Positions 7,157 through 14,420 of a stretch of DNA of 16,794 nucleotides are shown in pieces. This DNA comes from CAYUYH01 sp964449175. GTDB lineage: Bacteria > Planctomycetota > Phycisphaerae > SM23-33. The stretch spans positions 1 to 16,794 of the forward strand of contig CAYUYH010000025.1 of NCBI GenBank assembly GCA_964449175.1, given 5' to 3'. The position numbers and the translations under genes are program-made. Position 1 is the stretch's first letter. Each line of letters starts with the position of its first letter. Under the pieces are notes generated by a model. It made no database searches and was not told the DNA's origin. It saw nothing but the letters and a program-made list of their open reading frames with translations.

Positions 7157-7939
7157 CTAGCTGCCGTCCGTGAGCACTTCCAGGCCCTTGGACGTTACGG
7201 CCACCATGTGCTCAAAGTGCGCCGACGGCAGGCGGTCCACCGTGGCGACGGTCCAGCCGTCGGGCTCGTACCGGACGGCCGGGCCGCCCATGTTCACCAT
7301 GGGCTCGATGGCCAGCACAAGCCCCGGCTGGAGCACGATGTCCTTGGCCTCCAGCTCGCGGGAGACGAAGTTGGGGACCTTGGGGGCCTCGTGCATCTCC
7401 CGCCCTATGCCGTGGCCCACAAACTCGCGGACGACCGAGAGCCCTTCGCCCTCGACGTATTGCTGCATGGCGGCGGCCACCTCGCTCCACCTGCCGCCCG
7501 GGCGGATCATGCCCAGCGCCAGTTCGAGGCAGTTCCGGGTGACGTCCACCAGCCGGCCAGCATCCTTGTCCACCGGGGCGACGATGAACGTCTCGGCGGC
7601 GTCGCCGCACCAGCCGTCCAGCTTCGCGCCGAAATCCAGGCTGACGATATCGCCCGCCCGGATGACGCGCTTGGAGGGGATCCCGTGGACCACCTCTTCG
7701 TTGATGGACACGCAGACGTTGCCCGGGAACGGCCCGGCCGAGCCCCGGCCCGGAACGCCCTTGAAAAGACACTCCGCGCCGTGCTTGCGGCAGAGACGTT
7801 CGGCCTCGGCGTCCAGCTCTTCAGTTGTCAAACCCGGGCTGATCATCTCACCCAGGCTGTCCAGCACCAGGCGAACGATTCGCCCGGCGCGGCGCATCAG
7901 GTCAATCTGCTTGGCGGTCTTCAGCCTGATCGCCACCAT
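7157..7939 (-). CDS. map: Methionine aminopeptidase type I
   Basis: This 260-residue enzyme removes the initiator methionine from new proteins. All five dinuclear metal ligands of the family are visible: D102 (SLDFG), D113 (CGDAAETF), H176 (GHGIGREMHE), E212 (IEPMVNMG) and E243 (HFEHMV); H85 in EVVHGIPSK is the usual substrate-positioning His. There is no N-terminal zinc finger extension, so it is the plain bacterial type I form. The start is 9 bases after the adk stop, and its AAGGA site partly overlaps that stop region. Confidence 0.97.
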   Translation of the reverse strand: MVAIRLKTAKQIDLMRRAGRIVRLVLDSLGEMISPGLTTEELDAEAERLCRKHGAECLFKGVPGRGSAGPFPGNVCVSINEEVVHGIPSKRVIRAGDIVSLDFGAKLDGWCGDAAETFIVAPVDKDAGRLVDVTRNCLELALGMIRPGGRWSEVAAAMQQYVEGEGLSVVREFVGHGIGREMHEAPKVPNFVSRELEAKDIVLQPGLVLAIEPMVNMGGPAVRYEPDGWTVATVDRLPSAHFEHMVAVTSKGLEVLTDGS

Positions 7940-7948
7940 CGCGTCCTT

Positions 7949-8611
7949 CTAACCGCGCGCCTGGATGGCATCCAGCTTGGCCACCAGGTCGGCCAGCACC
8001 TCGTCGGCCTTTTGTCCGCCGTCAATGTCGACTACATCCAGACCGGGCCTGCCGCGGTAATACTCGATGACGGGCTCGGTCTGCTTGCGGTAGGCCTCCA
8101 GCCGCCGGTGGACGACTTCCTCGGTGTCGTCGTCGCGCTGAACAAGGCCCTCGCCGCACGAGTCGCAGACCATGTCCTTCGCCGGCGGCATGAACTTCAC
8201 ATGGTACGCCATACCGCATTTCGGGCAACTGCGCCGCCCGGTTATTCTTGTGACTATCAGCTCTTCCGCGGCGTCGATGATGACGACCCCGTCCAGCTTC
8301 CTGCCGGCCTTGGCCAGCTCGGCGTCAAGCGCCTCGGCCTGGTGGACGGTCCGAGGGAAGCCGTCCAGCAACAGCCCGCCGTCGTCATTGCCGCTCAGTT
8401 CCTCGGCCATCACCTTCACCACGACGTCATCCGGCACGAGCTTACCGGCGTCCATGTACTCGGCGAGCTGCTTGGCGAGCGGCGAGCCGCCGGCCCGCTG
8501 CGCGCGCAGGATGTCGCCGCTGGACAGGTGCCTCATGCCCAGCTTCTCCACCAGTTTCTTCGCCTGCGTGCCCTTTCCGGCGCCAGGCGGTCCCATCAGC
8601 ACGATTCTCAA
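7949..8611 (-). CDS. adk: Adenylate kinase with four-Cys zinc lid
   Basis: This 220-residue cytoplasmic enzyme interconverts ATP plus AMP and two ADP. The P-loop is GPPGAGKGT (7-15), the AMP-binding segment contains SSGDILRAQ and DGFPRTVHQAEAL, and the lid carries C129, C132, C149 and C152, the long zinc-lid type. The frame stays open far upstream across secY, but the conserved start MRIVLMGPPGAGKG begins at a TTG codon (8609-8611), which overlaps the secY stop as TTGA. This gives the normal length. The non-ATG start suggests that translation depends on ribosomes finishing secY. Confidence 0.95.
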   Translation of the reverse strand: MRIVLMGPPGAGKGTQAKKLVEKLGMRHLSSGDILRAQRAGGSPLAKQLAEYMDAGKLVPDDVVVKVMAEELSGNDDGGLLLDGFPRTVHQAEALDAELAKAGRKLDGVVIIDAAEELIVTRITGRRSCPKCGMAYHVKFMPPAKDMVCDSCGEGLVQRDDDTEEVVHRRLEAYRKQTEPVIEYYRGRPGLDVVDIDGGQKADEVLADLVAKLDAIQARG

Positions 8612-10176
8612 CCGTATGCCCCCTTGATGCGGGTGCTCCCGCCAAGGAATCCGCCGTAGTTGCGCATCACCAGGTTCGCCTCGATCCGTTGCACCAGGTC
8701 CAGCGCCACGGACACGGTAATCAGCAGGCCCGTGCCGCCCAGGAAGGCGGATATGCCCACGGGGATCTTCAGCAGGCCGGCGACCACCTGCGGGGTCACG
8801 GCTATCACGGCCAGGAATGCCGCGCCGCAATACGTGATCCGTTCCATCACACGCTCGAGATACTCCGCCGTTCGGCGTCCCGGCCTCAGGCCCGGAATGA
8901 AGCTGCCGTAGTCCTGAAGCTGCTCGGCCATCTCCTTGGGCCGGAACTGCACGGTCGTCCAGAAGTACGCGAAGAAGAAGATCATCCCGATGTAAAAGAC
9001 GTGGTAGAGGAAGCCCCGCATCTGGAATGCCGACGCCAGCGCCCCCAGCGTCCCGTTGCTGGGATATACCCTGGCCAGGTAGCTGAACATCGTGTTGGGG
9101 AACAGCATCAGCGATGATGCGAAGATGATCGGCATGACGCCGCCGTGATTGACCCGCAGCGGCAGGTAGTGCCTCTGCCCGCCGTAGACCCGTCGGCCTC
9201 GCGTCTGCTTGGCCTGCTGGATTGGTATCCGCCGCTGACCCTGCGTTATCAGGATCGCGCCCGCAACCACGAAGATGAACAGCAGCACAAGCACGACGAT
9301 CGTGATGGGCCCCACCGTGCCGTCGCCGGAGGTGGTCAGCGACGGGCTGAAGATGCTGCTGAGCTGCTGGACCGCCAGGGGCATTCGCGCGATGATGCCG
9401 GCCATAATCAACAGGCTGATGCCGTTGCCGATGCCGTACTCGTCGATCTGCTCGCCCAGCCACATCAGGAAGATCGTCCCGGCAGTCAGGCCGAACAGGC
9501 CCATGAAGAATATCATGGGGTTCCCCTGGTATTGCGGGTATACCCTGTCGGCGCCGCCGACCATTATCCGCATCCACAGCGTCGCCTGGAACAGACACAA
9601 GACGACCGTGGCATATCGCGTGTACTCTTGGATCTTCTTGTGCCCGGCTGGGCCCTCCTTCTGGAGCTTCTCCAGGGCGGGCACGACGCTGGCCAGCAAC
9701 TGGAAGATAATCGACGCCGAGATATATGGCATGATTCCCATGCCGAACAGGGTCATCCGCCGGAAGGTGCCTCCGGTCAGCATGGAGTAATACGCCATGG
9801 CCTGGCCGAAGGCCCCTTCCTCCTGGGCCTTGACCCAACTGCTGATTCTCTCCTGGTCGACGCCCGGCAGCGGAACGTGGAAGCCGACGCGATAAATGCA
9901 CAACAGCGCAAGCGTGAAGGCCAGCTTCCGCAGCAGCTCGGGGATGGCGAAGATGTTCTCCATCGACCGCTTGATAGGCGAGTCGGCCCATAGGGCGTAG
10001 TAGTAGGCGCCCAGGACGACCAGCCCGGCCACCACCTTCACCACGGCCCCGATCAGGCCGGTGACGACGCCGCCCGTGACGGCCGGTATCAGCCCGGTCA
10101 CTCCGGTCACCACCAGCCACGCGGCCAGGGCGATCAGCAGCACACCCACCACCAGTCTGAAGATGCGAAACGCCAT
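8608..10176 (-). CDS. secY: Preprotein translocase channel subunit SecY with N-terminal membrane extension
   Basis: SecY forms the protein-conducting channel of the Sec translocon. Canonical SecY begins around residue 72 (MENIFAIPELLRKL, then IYRVGFHVPLPGVD at 94-107), and the cytoplasmic loops around GQRRIPIQQAKQTRGRR (313-329) and FIPGLRPGRRTAEYLERV (426-443) are diagnostic. From residue 72 the protein is 451 residues, a normal SecY. The first 71 residues are extra: two hydrophobic stretches (about 7-30 and 36-62) that look like membrane helices, then a short charged linker. The ATG at 10176 has AAAGGGA 7 bases upstream, whereas the internal ATG at 9963 has no recognisable ribosome binding site, so the long form is favoured. 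It sits between rplO (29-base gap) and adk (4-base overlap). Confidence 0.95.
   Translation of the reverse strand: MAFRIFRLVVGVLLIALAAWLVVTGVTGLIPAVTGGVVTGLIGAVVKVVAGLVVLGAYYYALWADSPIKRSMENIFAIPELLRKLAFTLALLCIYRVGFHVPLPGVDQERISSWVKAQEEGAFGQAMAYYSMLTGGTFRRMTLFGMGIMPYISASIIFQLLASVVPALEKLQKEGPAGHKKIQEYTRYATVVLCLFQATLWMRIMVGGADRVYPQYQGNPMIFFMGLFGLTAGTIFLMWLGEQIDEYGIGNGISLLIMAGIIARMPLAVQQLSSIFSPSLTTSGDGTVGPITIVVLVLLFIFVVAGAILITQGQRRIPIQQAKQTRGRRVYGGQRHYLPLRVNHGGVMPIIFASSLMLFPNTMFSYLARVYPSNGTLGALASAFQMRGFLYHVFYIGMIFFFAYFWTTVQFRPKEMAEQLQDYGSFIPGLRPGRRTAEYLERVMERITYCGAAFLAVIAVTPQVVAGLLKIPVGISAFLGGTGLLITVSVALDLVQRIEANLVMRNYGGFLGGSTRIKGAYG
9964..10176 (-). other. Predicted two-helix N-terminal extension of SecY
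   Basis: This is the part of secY coding for residues 1-71, upstream of the canonical protein. It encodes RLVVGVLLIALAAWLVVTGV and a second hydrophobic stretch ending in YYYALWAD, joined by a Gly/Pro/Thr-rich turn. Codon third positions are GC-rich like those of the neighbouring genes, and there is no stop in frame. Two added helices would keep the normal cytoplasmic position of the canonical SecY N-terminus. The pattern vaguely recalls small two-helix DUF2892-like domains, but I cannot assign a family. Confidence 0.6.
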
Positions 10177-10183
10177 CTACCAG

Positions 10184-10190
10184 TCCCTTT
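10184..10190 (-). promoter_or_regulatory. Ribosome binding site supporting the long secY start
   Basis: AAAGGGA (minus strand) lies 7 bases before the ATG at 10176. The alternative ATG at 9963 is preceded by a pyrimidine-mixed stretch with no purine run, so this site decides in favour of the extended SecY. Confidence 0.6.
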
Positions 10191-10205
10191 GCCTTCTGAG
10201 TGAGT

Positions 10206-10655
10206 CTAGTCCACGCCGCCTTCGGCGGTTCCGCCGGCCTTGGCGATCTTCTCGCGGGCCGAGGCCGAGAAATGATCCGCCTTGACGGTCAGGCCCTTGG
10301 TCAGCTCCCCGTTGCCGAGGATCTTGACGGGCTTGGCCTCGTCGCCGACGAGCCCGGCCTTGGCCAGGGCTGAGGAGTCCACCACGTCGCCCGCGGCGAA
10401 CTGCTCCAGCGCGGCGACGTTGACAATCTGGTATTCCTTGCGGAACGGGGCATTGGTGAAGCCCCTCTTGGGAATCCTCGCCAGCACGGGGTTCTGCCCG
10501 CCTTCATAGCCCAGGCGTTTGCCCCTGCCGGCCCGCGCGCCCATGCCCTTGTGCCCGCGGCCTGAGGTCTTGCCGTCGCCGCTGCCCTTGCCGCGGCCGA
10601 GGCGCTTACGGGCTTTCTTGTGCCCTGCATTGCTGAGGATTTCGTCCAGCCTCAT
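10206..10655 (-). CDS. rplO: 50S ribosomal protein L15
   Basis: L15 is a large-subunit assembly protein. The Gly/Lys/Arg-rich GRGKGSGDGKTSGRGHKG (20-37) and GGQNPVLARIPKRGF (52-66) are diagnostic, and the 149-residue length is normal. The ATG overlaps the rpsE stop as ATGA; in many bacteria rpmD (L30) lies between these two genes, and here there is no room for it. The C-terminus ends in a short Gly/Ala/Glu tail. Confidence 0.97.
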   Translation of the reverse strand: MRLDEILSNAGHKKARKRLGRGKGSGDGKTSGRGHKGMGARAGRGKRLGYEGGQNPVLARIPKRGFTNAPFRKEYQIVNVAALEQFAAGDVVDSSALAKAGLVGDEAKPVKILGNGELTKGLTVKADHFSASAREKIAKAGGTAEGGVD

Positions 10656-11164
10656 TGGACCTTCACTCCACGCAGCTGGCTGACGCTGTCGGCCGTGCGA
10701 AGACTTTGCATCGCCCGCAGGGCCGCCTTCAGCAGGTTCTTGGGCGAGGTCGAGCCATAGGCCTTGGTCAGCACGTCATGTATTCCTGCCAGCTCCAGCA
10801 GCGGGCGGAGCTTCTTGCCGGCGATCACGCCGGTGCCCTCGGAGGCCGGCACCATCACCACCTTGGAGGCGCCTGCCTGTCCGATCACCTTGTGGGGGAT
10901 GGTCTGGCCCTTGATGTTCACCGAGATCAGGTTCTTCTTGGCATCGGCGACGCCCTTCGTGACGGCCAGCGGCACTTCGTTGGCCTTGCCGTAGCCAAGC
11001 CCGACGTTGCCCGCCCGGTCGCCGACGACAACCAGCGCGCCGAAGCTGAACCGCCGCCCGCCCTTGACCACCTTCGAGCAGCGGTATATCTGGATGACGT
11101 TGTCTTCCATGCCGCCTTGGGGCTCGAGGGCGGCCGGGGCGGCTCGTTGATTCTGTTGTGCCAC
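10652..11164 (-). CDS. rpsE: 30S ribosomal protein S5
   Basis: S5 contributes to decoding accuracy and to the mRNA entry site. The double-stranded RNA-binding-like N-terminal domain contains KGGRRFSFGALVVVGD (34-49) and GLGYGKANEVP (55-65), and the C-terminal domain has GTGVIAGKKLRPLLE (110-124). I take the GTG at 11164 as the start because AGGAG lies 9 bases upstream; the internal ATG at 11110 (residue 19, just before the conserved EDNVIQIYRCSKV) has only a poor upstream site. The first 18 residues are Gln/Ala-rich and probably disordered. Confidence 0.96.
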   Translation of the reverse strand: MAQQNQRAAPAALEPQGGMEDNVIQIYRCSKVVKGGRRFSFGALVVVGDRAGNVGLGYGKANEVPLAVTKGVADAKKNLISVNIKGQTIPHKVIGQAGASKVVMVPASEGTGVIAGKKLRPLLELAGIHDVLTKAYGSTSPKNLLKAALRAMQSLRTADSVSQLRGVKVQ

Positions 11165-11173
11165 TTCTGCCAG

Positions 11174-11178
11174 CTCCT
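11174..11178 (-). promoter_or_regulatory. Ribosome binding site deciding the rpsE GTG start
   Basis: AGGAG (minus strand) lies 9 bases before the GTG at 11164. It favours GTG over the internal ATG at 11110, which has no comparable purine run. Confidence 0.6.
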
Positions 11179-11185
11179 GTGTTGC

Positions 11186-11557
11186 CTAGAAATCCAGTCC
11201 GCCTTTGCGGGCCGCATCAGCGAGGTCTCGGACCCGTCCGTGGAACGGGTAGCCGTTGCGGTCGAAAACGACCTTCTTGATGCCGGCCTTTGCGGCCTTC
11301 GCCGCCAGCGCCGAGCCCACCGTCGCGGCGGCGGCTTTGTTGCCGCCCTTGCCGCTCAGTTGGCCGTGAAGCGACTTCTCCAGCGACGAGACGGCCACGA
11401 GAGTCCGCCCGACGGTGTCGTCGATTATCTGCGCGTAGATGTTGGCGTGGCTGCGGAAGACGGTCAGCCTAGGGCGATCCGGCGTGCCCGAGACGGTCTT
11501 GCGCACGTGCTTCCTGCGCCGCAGACGCCTGACGAGTTTTCTGGCTATTGGCTTCAT
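11186..11557 (-). CDS. rplR: 50S ribosomal protein L18
   Basis: L18 binds 5S rRNA in the central protuberance together with L5. The basic N-terminal arm (RKLVRRLRRRKHVRK), GTPDRPRLTVFRSHANIY (24-41) and the C-terminal VFDRNGYPFHGRV (97-109) are diagnostic. The 123-residue length is normal. A 60-base gap, holding a GC-rich hairpin, separates it from rplF upstream. Confidence 0.97.
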   Translation of the reverse strand: MKPIARKLVRRLRRRKHVRKTVSGTPDRPRLTVFRSHANIYAQIIDDTVGRTLVAVSSLEKSLHGQLSGKGGNKAAAATVGSALAAKAAKAGIKKVVFDRNGYPFHGRVRDLADAARKGGLDF

Positions 11558-11576
11558 TGTTCTGTTGACCTGCCTA

Positions 11577-11593
11577 CGCCCGCCATACGGGCG
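11577..11593 (-). repeat. GC-rich hairpin between rplF and rplR
   Basis: CGCCCG at 11577-11582 and CGGGCG at 11588-11593 form a 6-bp inverted repeat with a 5-base loop. There is no run of T after it on the transcribed strand, so it is not a classical terminator; it could be an RNA stability or attenuation element in the 60-base gap, or chance in GC-rich DNA. Confidence 0.4.
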
Positions 11594-11617
11594 GGGGAAC
11601 GTACGCGCCGCGCTTTC

Positions 11618-12199
11618 CTATCCGCCGCCGGCGCCGACGAAGGCCTTGCCGGCCTTCCTGCGAACTTGCTCGCCGGCATATCGCACGCCCTTGCCCTTGT
11701 AGGGCTCGGGCGGCCTGACGCGCCTGACCCTGGCGGCGAACTCGCCCACCGCCTGCTTGTCCGCCCCGCTGACCGTGAAGCGGGCCGGGTCGGTGTCGCC
11801 GCGGGCCTGGGGGGCCTGCACCTCAACGGTCAGCCCCGGCGTGATGTCGAAGACGGCCGGGTGACTCAGCCCGCAGTTCAGCGTCAACTTGGCGGCCTGT
11901 ACCTGCACGCCGTAGCCGACGCCGTAGACCTCCAACGACTTGGAGAAGCCCTTGGAGCAGCCCTCGACCATGTTGGCGATCAGGCTGCGCGTCAGGCCGT
12001 GCAGGCTGCGGCAGATGCGGTCGTCGCCGGCGCGGGCGACGACCACCTGCTTCGCGTCGCGGTCCACCGACACGGTCATCTCCGGGCGGACAGTGATGCT
12101 CAGTTTGCCCTTCGGGCCTTCAACCGAGACGGTTCCGCCCGCCGCGGCCACCTTCACGCCGTCAGGTATGGCTATCGGTTTCTTTCCAATGCGCGACAT
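11618..12199 (-). CDS. rplF: 50S ribosomal protein L6
   Basis: L6 lies near the factor-binding site of the large subunit. The N-terminus MSRIGKKPIAIPDGVKV, the centre EVYGVGYGVQVQ, and the C-terminal EPYKGKGVRY (165-174) are diagnostic of the two-domain protein. At 193 residues it is slightly longer than the usual 175 to 180, the excess being a small Gly/Ala tail and loop differences. It starts 13 bases after the rpsH stop. Confidence 0.97.
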   Translation of the reverse strand: MSRIGKKPIAIPDGVKVAAAGGTVSVEGPKGKLSITVRPEMTVSVDRDAKQVVVARAGDDRICRSLHGLTRSLIANMVEGCSKGFSKSLEVYGVGYGVQVQAAKLTLNCGLSHPAVFDITPGLTVEVQAPQARGDTDPARFTVSGADKQAVGEFAARVRRVRPPEPYKGKGVRYAGEQVRRKAGKAFVGAGGG

Positions 12200-12212
12200 A
12201 CTCTCGATCTCA

Positions 12213-12611
12213 CTAGCAGACTGTGCACAACACCTCGCCGCCCACGTTGGCCTCGCGGCACTGGCGGTCGCTCATCACGCCCTTGGACGTGGACACCACG
12301 CACACGCCCAGCCCGTCCAGCGGGCGAGGCAGCTCGGTTGCGCCCATGTAGACACGGCGGCTCGGCTTCGAGACGCGCTTGAGCTCCGTTATCACGTCTT
12401 GGCCCAGAGGTCCGTACTTCAGATACACGCGCAGCAGTCCCTGCTTGTTGTCCTCGATCCGCCTGAAGTCGGAGATGTAGCCCTCATCCTTCAGGACGCG
12501 GCAGACGCCTTCGCAAACGCCCGACGCCTTGATGCTCACGATCTCGTGCCTCGATCGCAGGGCGTTTCGTATTCGCGTCAGCATGTCGGCTATGGGGTCG
12601 GACAGACTCAT
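12213..12611 (-). CDS. rpsH: 30S ribosomal protein S8
   Basis: S8 is a primary binder of the central 16S rRNA domain; in enterobacteria it also represses the spc operon. The start MSLSDPIADMLTRIRNA and the C-terminal KGVMSDRQCREANVGGEVLC are diagnostic. Length (132) is normal. The protein ends in a Cys where many homologues end in an aromatic residue, and it has six cysteines in all, which is more than usual but does not form an obvious zinc motif. Confidence 0.97.
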   Translation of the reverse strand: MSLSDPIADMLTRIRNALRSRHEIVSIKASGVCEGVCRVLKDEGYISDFRRIEDNKQGLLRVYLKYGPLGQDVITELKRVSKPSRRVYMGATELPRPLDGLGVCVVSTSKGVMSDRQCREANVGGEVLCTVC

Positions 12612-12627
12612 CTCTCTCGATTCCTTC

Positions 12628-12813
12628 TCACCAGCTCGCCTTCTTCAGGCCGGGGATCTTGCCCTCGCTGGCCAGGTTTCGCAGGCAGATCCGGCAGATG
12701 CGGAACTTGCGGTATACGCCTCTGGGCCGCCCGCAAAGTTGACAGCGGCGGACTAGTCGCGTCGAGAACTTCGGCGGCCTGCTGGCCTTGATCCTGTGAG
12801 CCTTCGTTGCCAT
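12628..12813 (-). CDS. rpsN: 30S ribosomal protein S14, zinc-binding short form
   Basis: This 61-residue protein is the short S14 type Z. C24, C27, C40 and C43 form two CxxC pairs that bind zinc, and the end KIPGLKKASW is the family C-terminus. The frame is open further upstream, but the conserved MATKAHRIKA start at 12813 gives the normal length. S14 helps assemble the head of the small subunit. It lies between rplE (13-base gap) and rpsH (16-base gap), its standard place. Confidence 0.97.
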   Translation of the reverse strand: MATKAHRIKASRPPKFSTRLVRRCQLCGRPRGVYRKFRICRICLRNLASEGKIPGLKKASW

Positions 12814-12826
12814 CTGTGTGGGTTTC

Positions 12827-13372
12827 CTAGTCTCGCCTGAAGGGCATGCCAAGCATGCTCAGCAGCTCTCGGGCCTCCTCGTCGGTCTCGGCGGAGGTGT
12901 CTATGCTGATGTTCATGCCTTGGGTGAAGGTGATGGAGGCCGGGTCCAACTCCGGGAAGACCGTCTGCTCCACCAGTCCCATGTTGTAGCCGCCGCGCCC
13001 GTCGAAGCTGGCCGAGTCCAGCCCGCGGAAGTCCTTGACGCGCGGGATGGCCAGCGACACGAGCCGGTCGAGGAACTCATACATCCTCTCGCCCCGCAGC
13101 GTGACCTTCAGGCCGACCTTCATGCCCTTGCGGAGCTTGAAGTTGCTGATGGCCTTGCGGGCAGCGGTGATCACGGGCTTCTGCCCGGCTATCAGGGCCA
13201 GTTGCTTCTCGGCGGCTTCCAGCTTGGCCGGTTCCTCGTGCGCGTCGCCCATGCCCATCGAGATCACGATCTTGCGGAGCTTGGGCACGGCGTTGACGTT
13301 CGCGTAGCCGAACCTCTGCGTCAGGGCCGGTATCACTTCCTTCTTGTATATGTCACGGAGCCTTGCGACCAT
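12827..13372 (-). CDS. rplE: 50S ribosomal protein L5
   Basis: L5 binds 5S rRNA and touches the P-site tRNA from the central protuberance. The start MVARLRDIYKKEVIPAL, the segment GQKPVITAARKAISNFKLRK (63-82) and RVKDFRGL (111-118) are diagnostic, and 181 residues is the normal length. The frame continues upstream without a stop into rplX, but homology begins at the ATG at 13372, 10 bases after the rplX stop. Confidence 0.97.
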   Translation of the reverse strand: MVARLRDIYKKEVIPALTQRFGYANVNAVPKLRKIVISMGMGDAHEEPAKLEAAEKQLALIAGQKPVITAARKAISNFKLRKGMKVGLKVTLRGERMYEFLDRLVSLAIPRVKDFRGLDSASFDGRGGYNMGLVEQTVFPELDPASITFTQGMNISIDTSAETDEEARELLSMLGMPFRRD

Positions 13373-13382
13373 GAGGACCGAC

Positions 13383-13718
13383 CTACTTTGCCTTCCTAAC
13401 CGTTCCGAGCGGCTGGCCCGACTTCTTGGCCACCCGCACCTTCGCGCCGTCGGCTTCGATCTTGAACGCCACGCGCGTCGGCTGATTCGTCTTGGGGTCC
13501 ACCGGCAGGACATTGGAGATGTCTATGGGCATCTCCTTCTGTATGCGCCCGCCCTGGGGGTGCTGGCGCGACGGACGCAAATGGCGGTAAACACGATTGA
13601 TGCCTTGCACGAGGACCTTTCCGGCCGCCGCATCGACGCGCAGCACGTCGCCGGTCTTGCCCCTGTCGTCTCCGGCAATGACCACCACCCTGTCGCCTTT
13701 CTTGACGTGCGTTGCCAT
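13383..13718 (-). CDS. rplX: 50S ribosomal protein L24
   Basis: L24 is an early assembly initiator of the large subunit, close to the tunnel exit. The KOW motif is visible at residues 5-25 (VKKGDRVVVIAGDDRGKTG), followed by the GINRVYRHLRPS segment. The length of 111 residues is normal. It starts 5 bases after the rplN stop and has AGAGG just upstream. Confidence 0.96.
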   Translation of the reverse strand: MATHVKKGDRVVVIAGDDRGKTGDVLRVDAAAGKVLVQGINRVYRHLRPSRQHPQGGRIQKEMPIDISNVLPVDPKTNQPTRVAFKIEADGAKVRVAKKSGQPLGTVRKAK

Positions 13719-13723
13719 CGCCT

Positions 13724-14110
13724 CTAAACCACCTCCGCCGCTAGCGAGACGATCTTCATAAAGTTCTTCTCTCGCAGTTCCCTGGCGACGGCGCCGAAGA
13801 TGCGCGTCCCTCGCGGGTTGCCGTCATCGTCGATTATCACGACCGCGCTGTTGTCGAACCGGACGTAGCTGCCGTCCGTCCTTCTTATCGGAAACGCAGT
13901 GCGAACGACCACGCATTTGACGACGTCGCCTTGCTTCACCTCTCCGCCGGGCGCGGCCTTCTTGACGGAGCAGATGATGATGTCGCCGATCTTGGCGGTC
14001 CGGCGCGTGAACGACTGCCGCCTCGTGGAGCCGCCAAGCACTCGGATGCACCCGACCACTTGGGCTCCGCTATTGTCTGCCACGCGTAGCCTTTGTTCTT
14101 GCTGAATCAC
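13724..14110 (-). CDS. rplN: 50S ribosomal protein L14
   Basis: L14 forms part of the intersubunit bridge region and contacts 23S rRNA. The N-terminus MIQQEQRLRVADNSGAQVVG, the centre AKIGDIIICSVKKAAPGG, and the C-terminal RGTRIFGAVARELRE are diagnostic. The start is GTG at 14110, 4 bases after the rpsQ stop, which gives the normal N-terminus. Length 128 is slightly above the common 122. Confidence 0.97.
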   Translation of the reverse strand: MIQQEQRLRVADNSGAQVVGCIRVLGGSTRRQSFTRRTAKIGDIIICSVKKAAPGGEVKQGDVVKCVVVRTAFPIRRTDGSYVRFDNSAVVIIDDDGNPRGTRIFGAVARELREKNFMKIVSLAAEVV

Positions 14111-14114
14111 GTAG

Positions 14115-14420
14115 TTAACCTTCGCGGCCGGGGATCGCGCCGATACCGGCGCTCTTGCGCACCACTCGCACCAGGCGCCAGCTCTTGGACTTGCTCATCC
14201 TGCGACACGGGACGATCTCCACCATGTCGCCCGGGCCCGCGGCATTCTGCGGATCGTAAGCAGCCAGCTTCGTCCGCCGCCGCATGTACTTGCCGTACAC
14301 CGGGTGCTTGACCAGGTTGTGGACGACAACGCGGATGGTCTTGTCGCCGGCTGCCGACGTCACCACGCCGACCCGCGGGGCGAGCTTCCTGGTTTCTGCA
14401 TTTCCGCTTGCCTGTGCCAT
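14115..14420 (-). CDS. rpsQ: 30S ribosomal protein S17
   Basis: S17 is an OB-fold primary 16S rRNA-binding protein. Diagnostic segments are GVVTSAAGDKTIRVVV (18-33), HPVYGKYMRRRTKLAAYDP (39-57) and GDMVEIVPCRRMSKSKSWRL (64-83). The frame stays open far upstream, but the ATG at 14420 with GAGGA 5 bases before it gives a 101-residue protein, near the usual 85 to 90 with a small N-terminal addition and a Gly/Arg tail. It is 44 bases after rpmC. Confidence 0.96.
   Translation of the reverse strand: MAQASGNAETRKLAPRVGVVTSAAGDKTIRVVVHNLVKHPVYGKYMRRRTKLAAYDPQNAAGPGDMVEIVPCRRMSKSKSWRLVRVVRKSAGIGAIPGREG

Noticed and set aside
7208..8659. Plus-strand open frame opposite map and adk (483 codons)
   Set aside because: Antisense to two conserved enzymes with all catalytic residues; no independent start signal or domain.
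8612..10120. Minus-strand frame joining the adk frame upstream across secY
   Set aside because: The frame is open by chance; only the part from the TTG at 8611 is adenylate kinase, and the upstream part is an off-frame reading of secY.
10655..12382. Very long open frame on the plus strand (575 codons)
   Set aside because: It runs antisense across rpsE, rplR and rplF, all well-conserved genes, and shows no recognisable domain. Long antisense frames are expected in GC-rich coding DNA.
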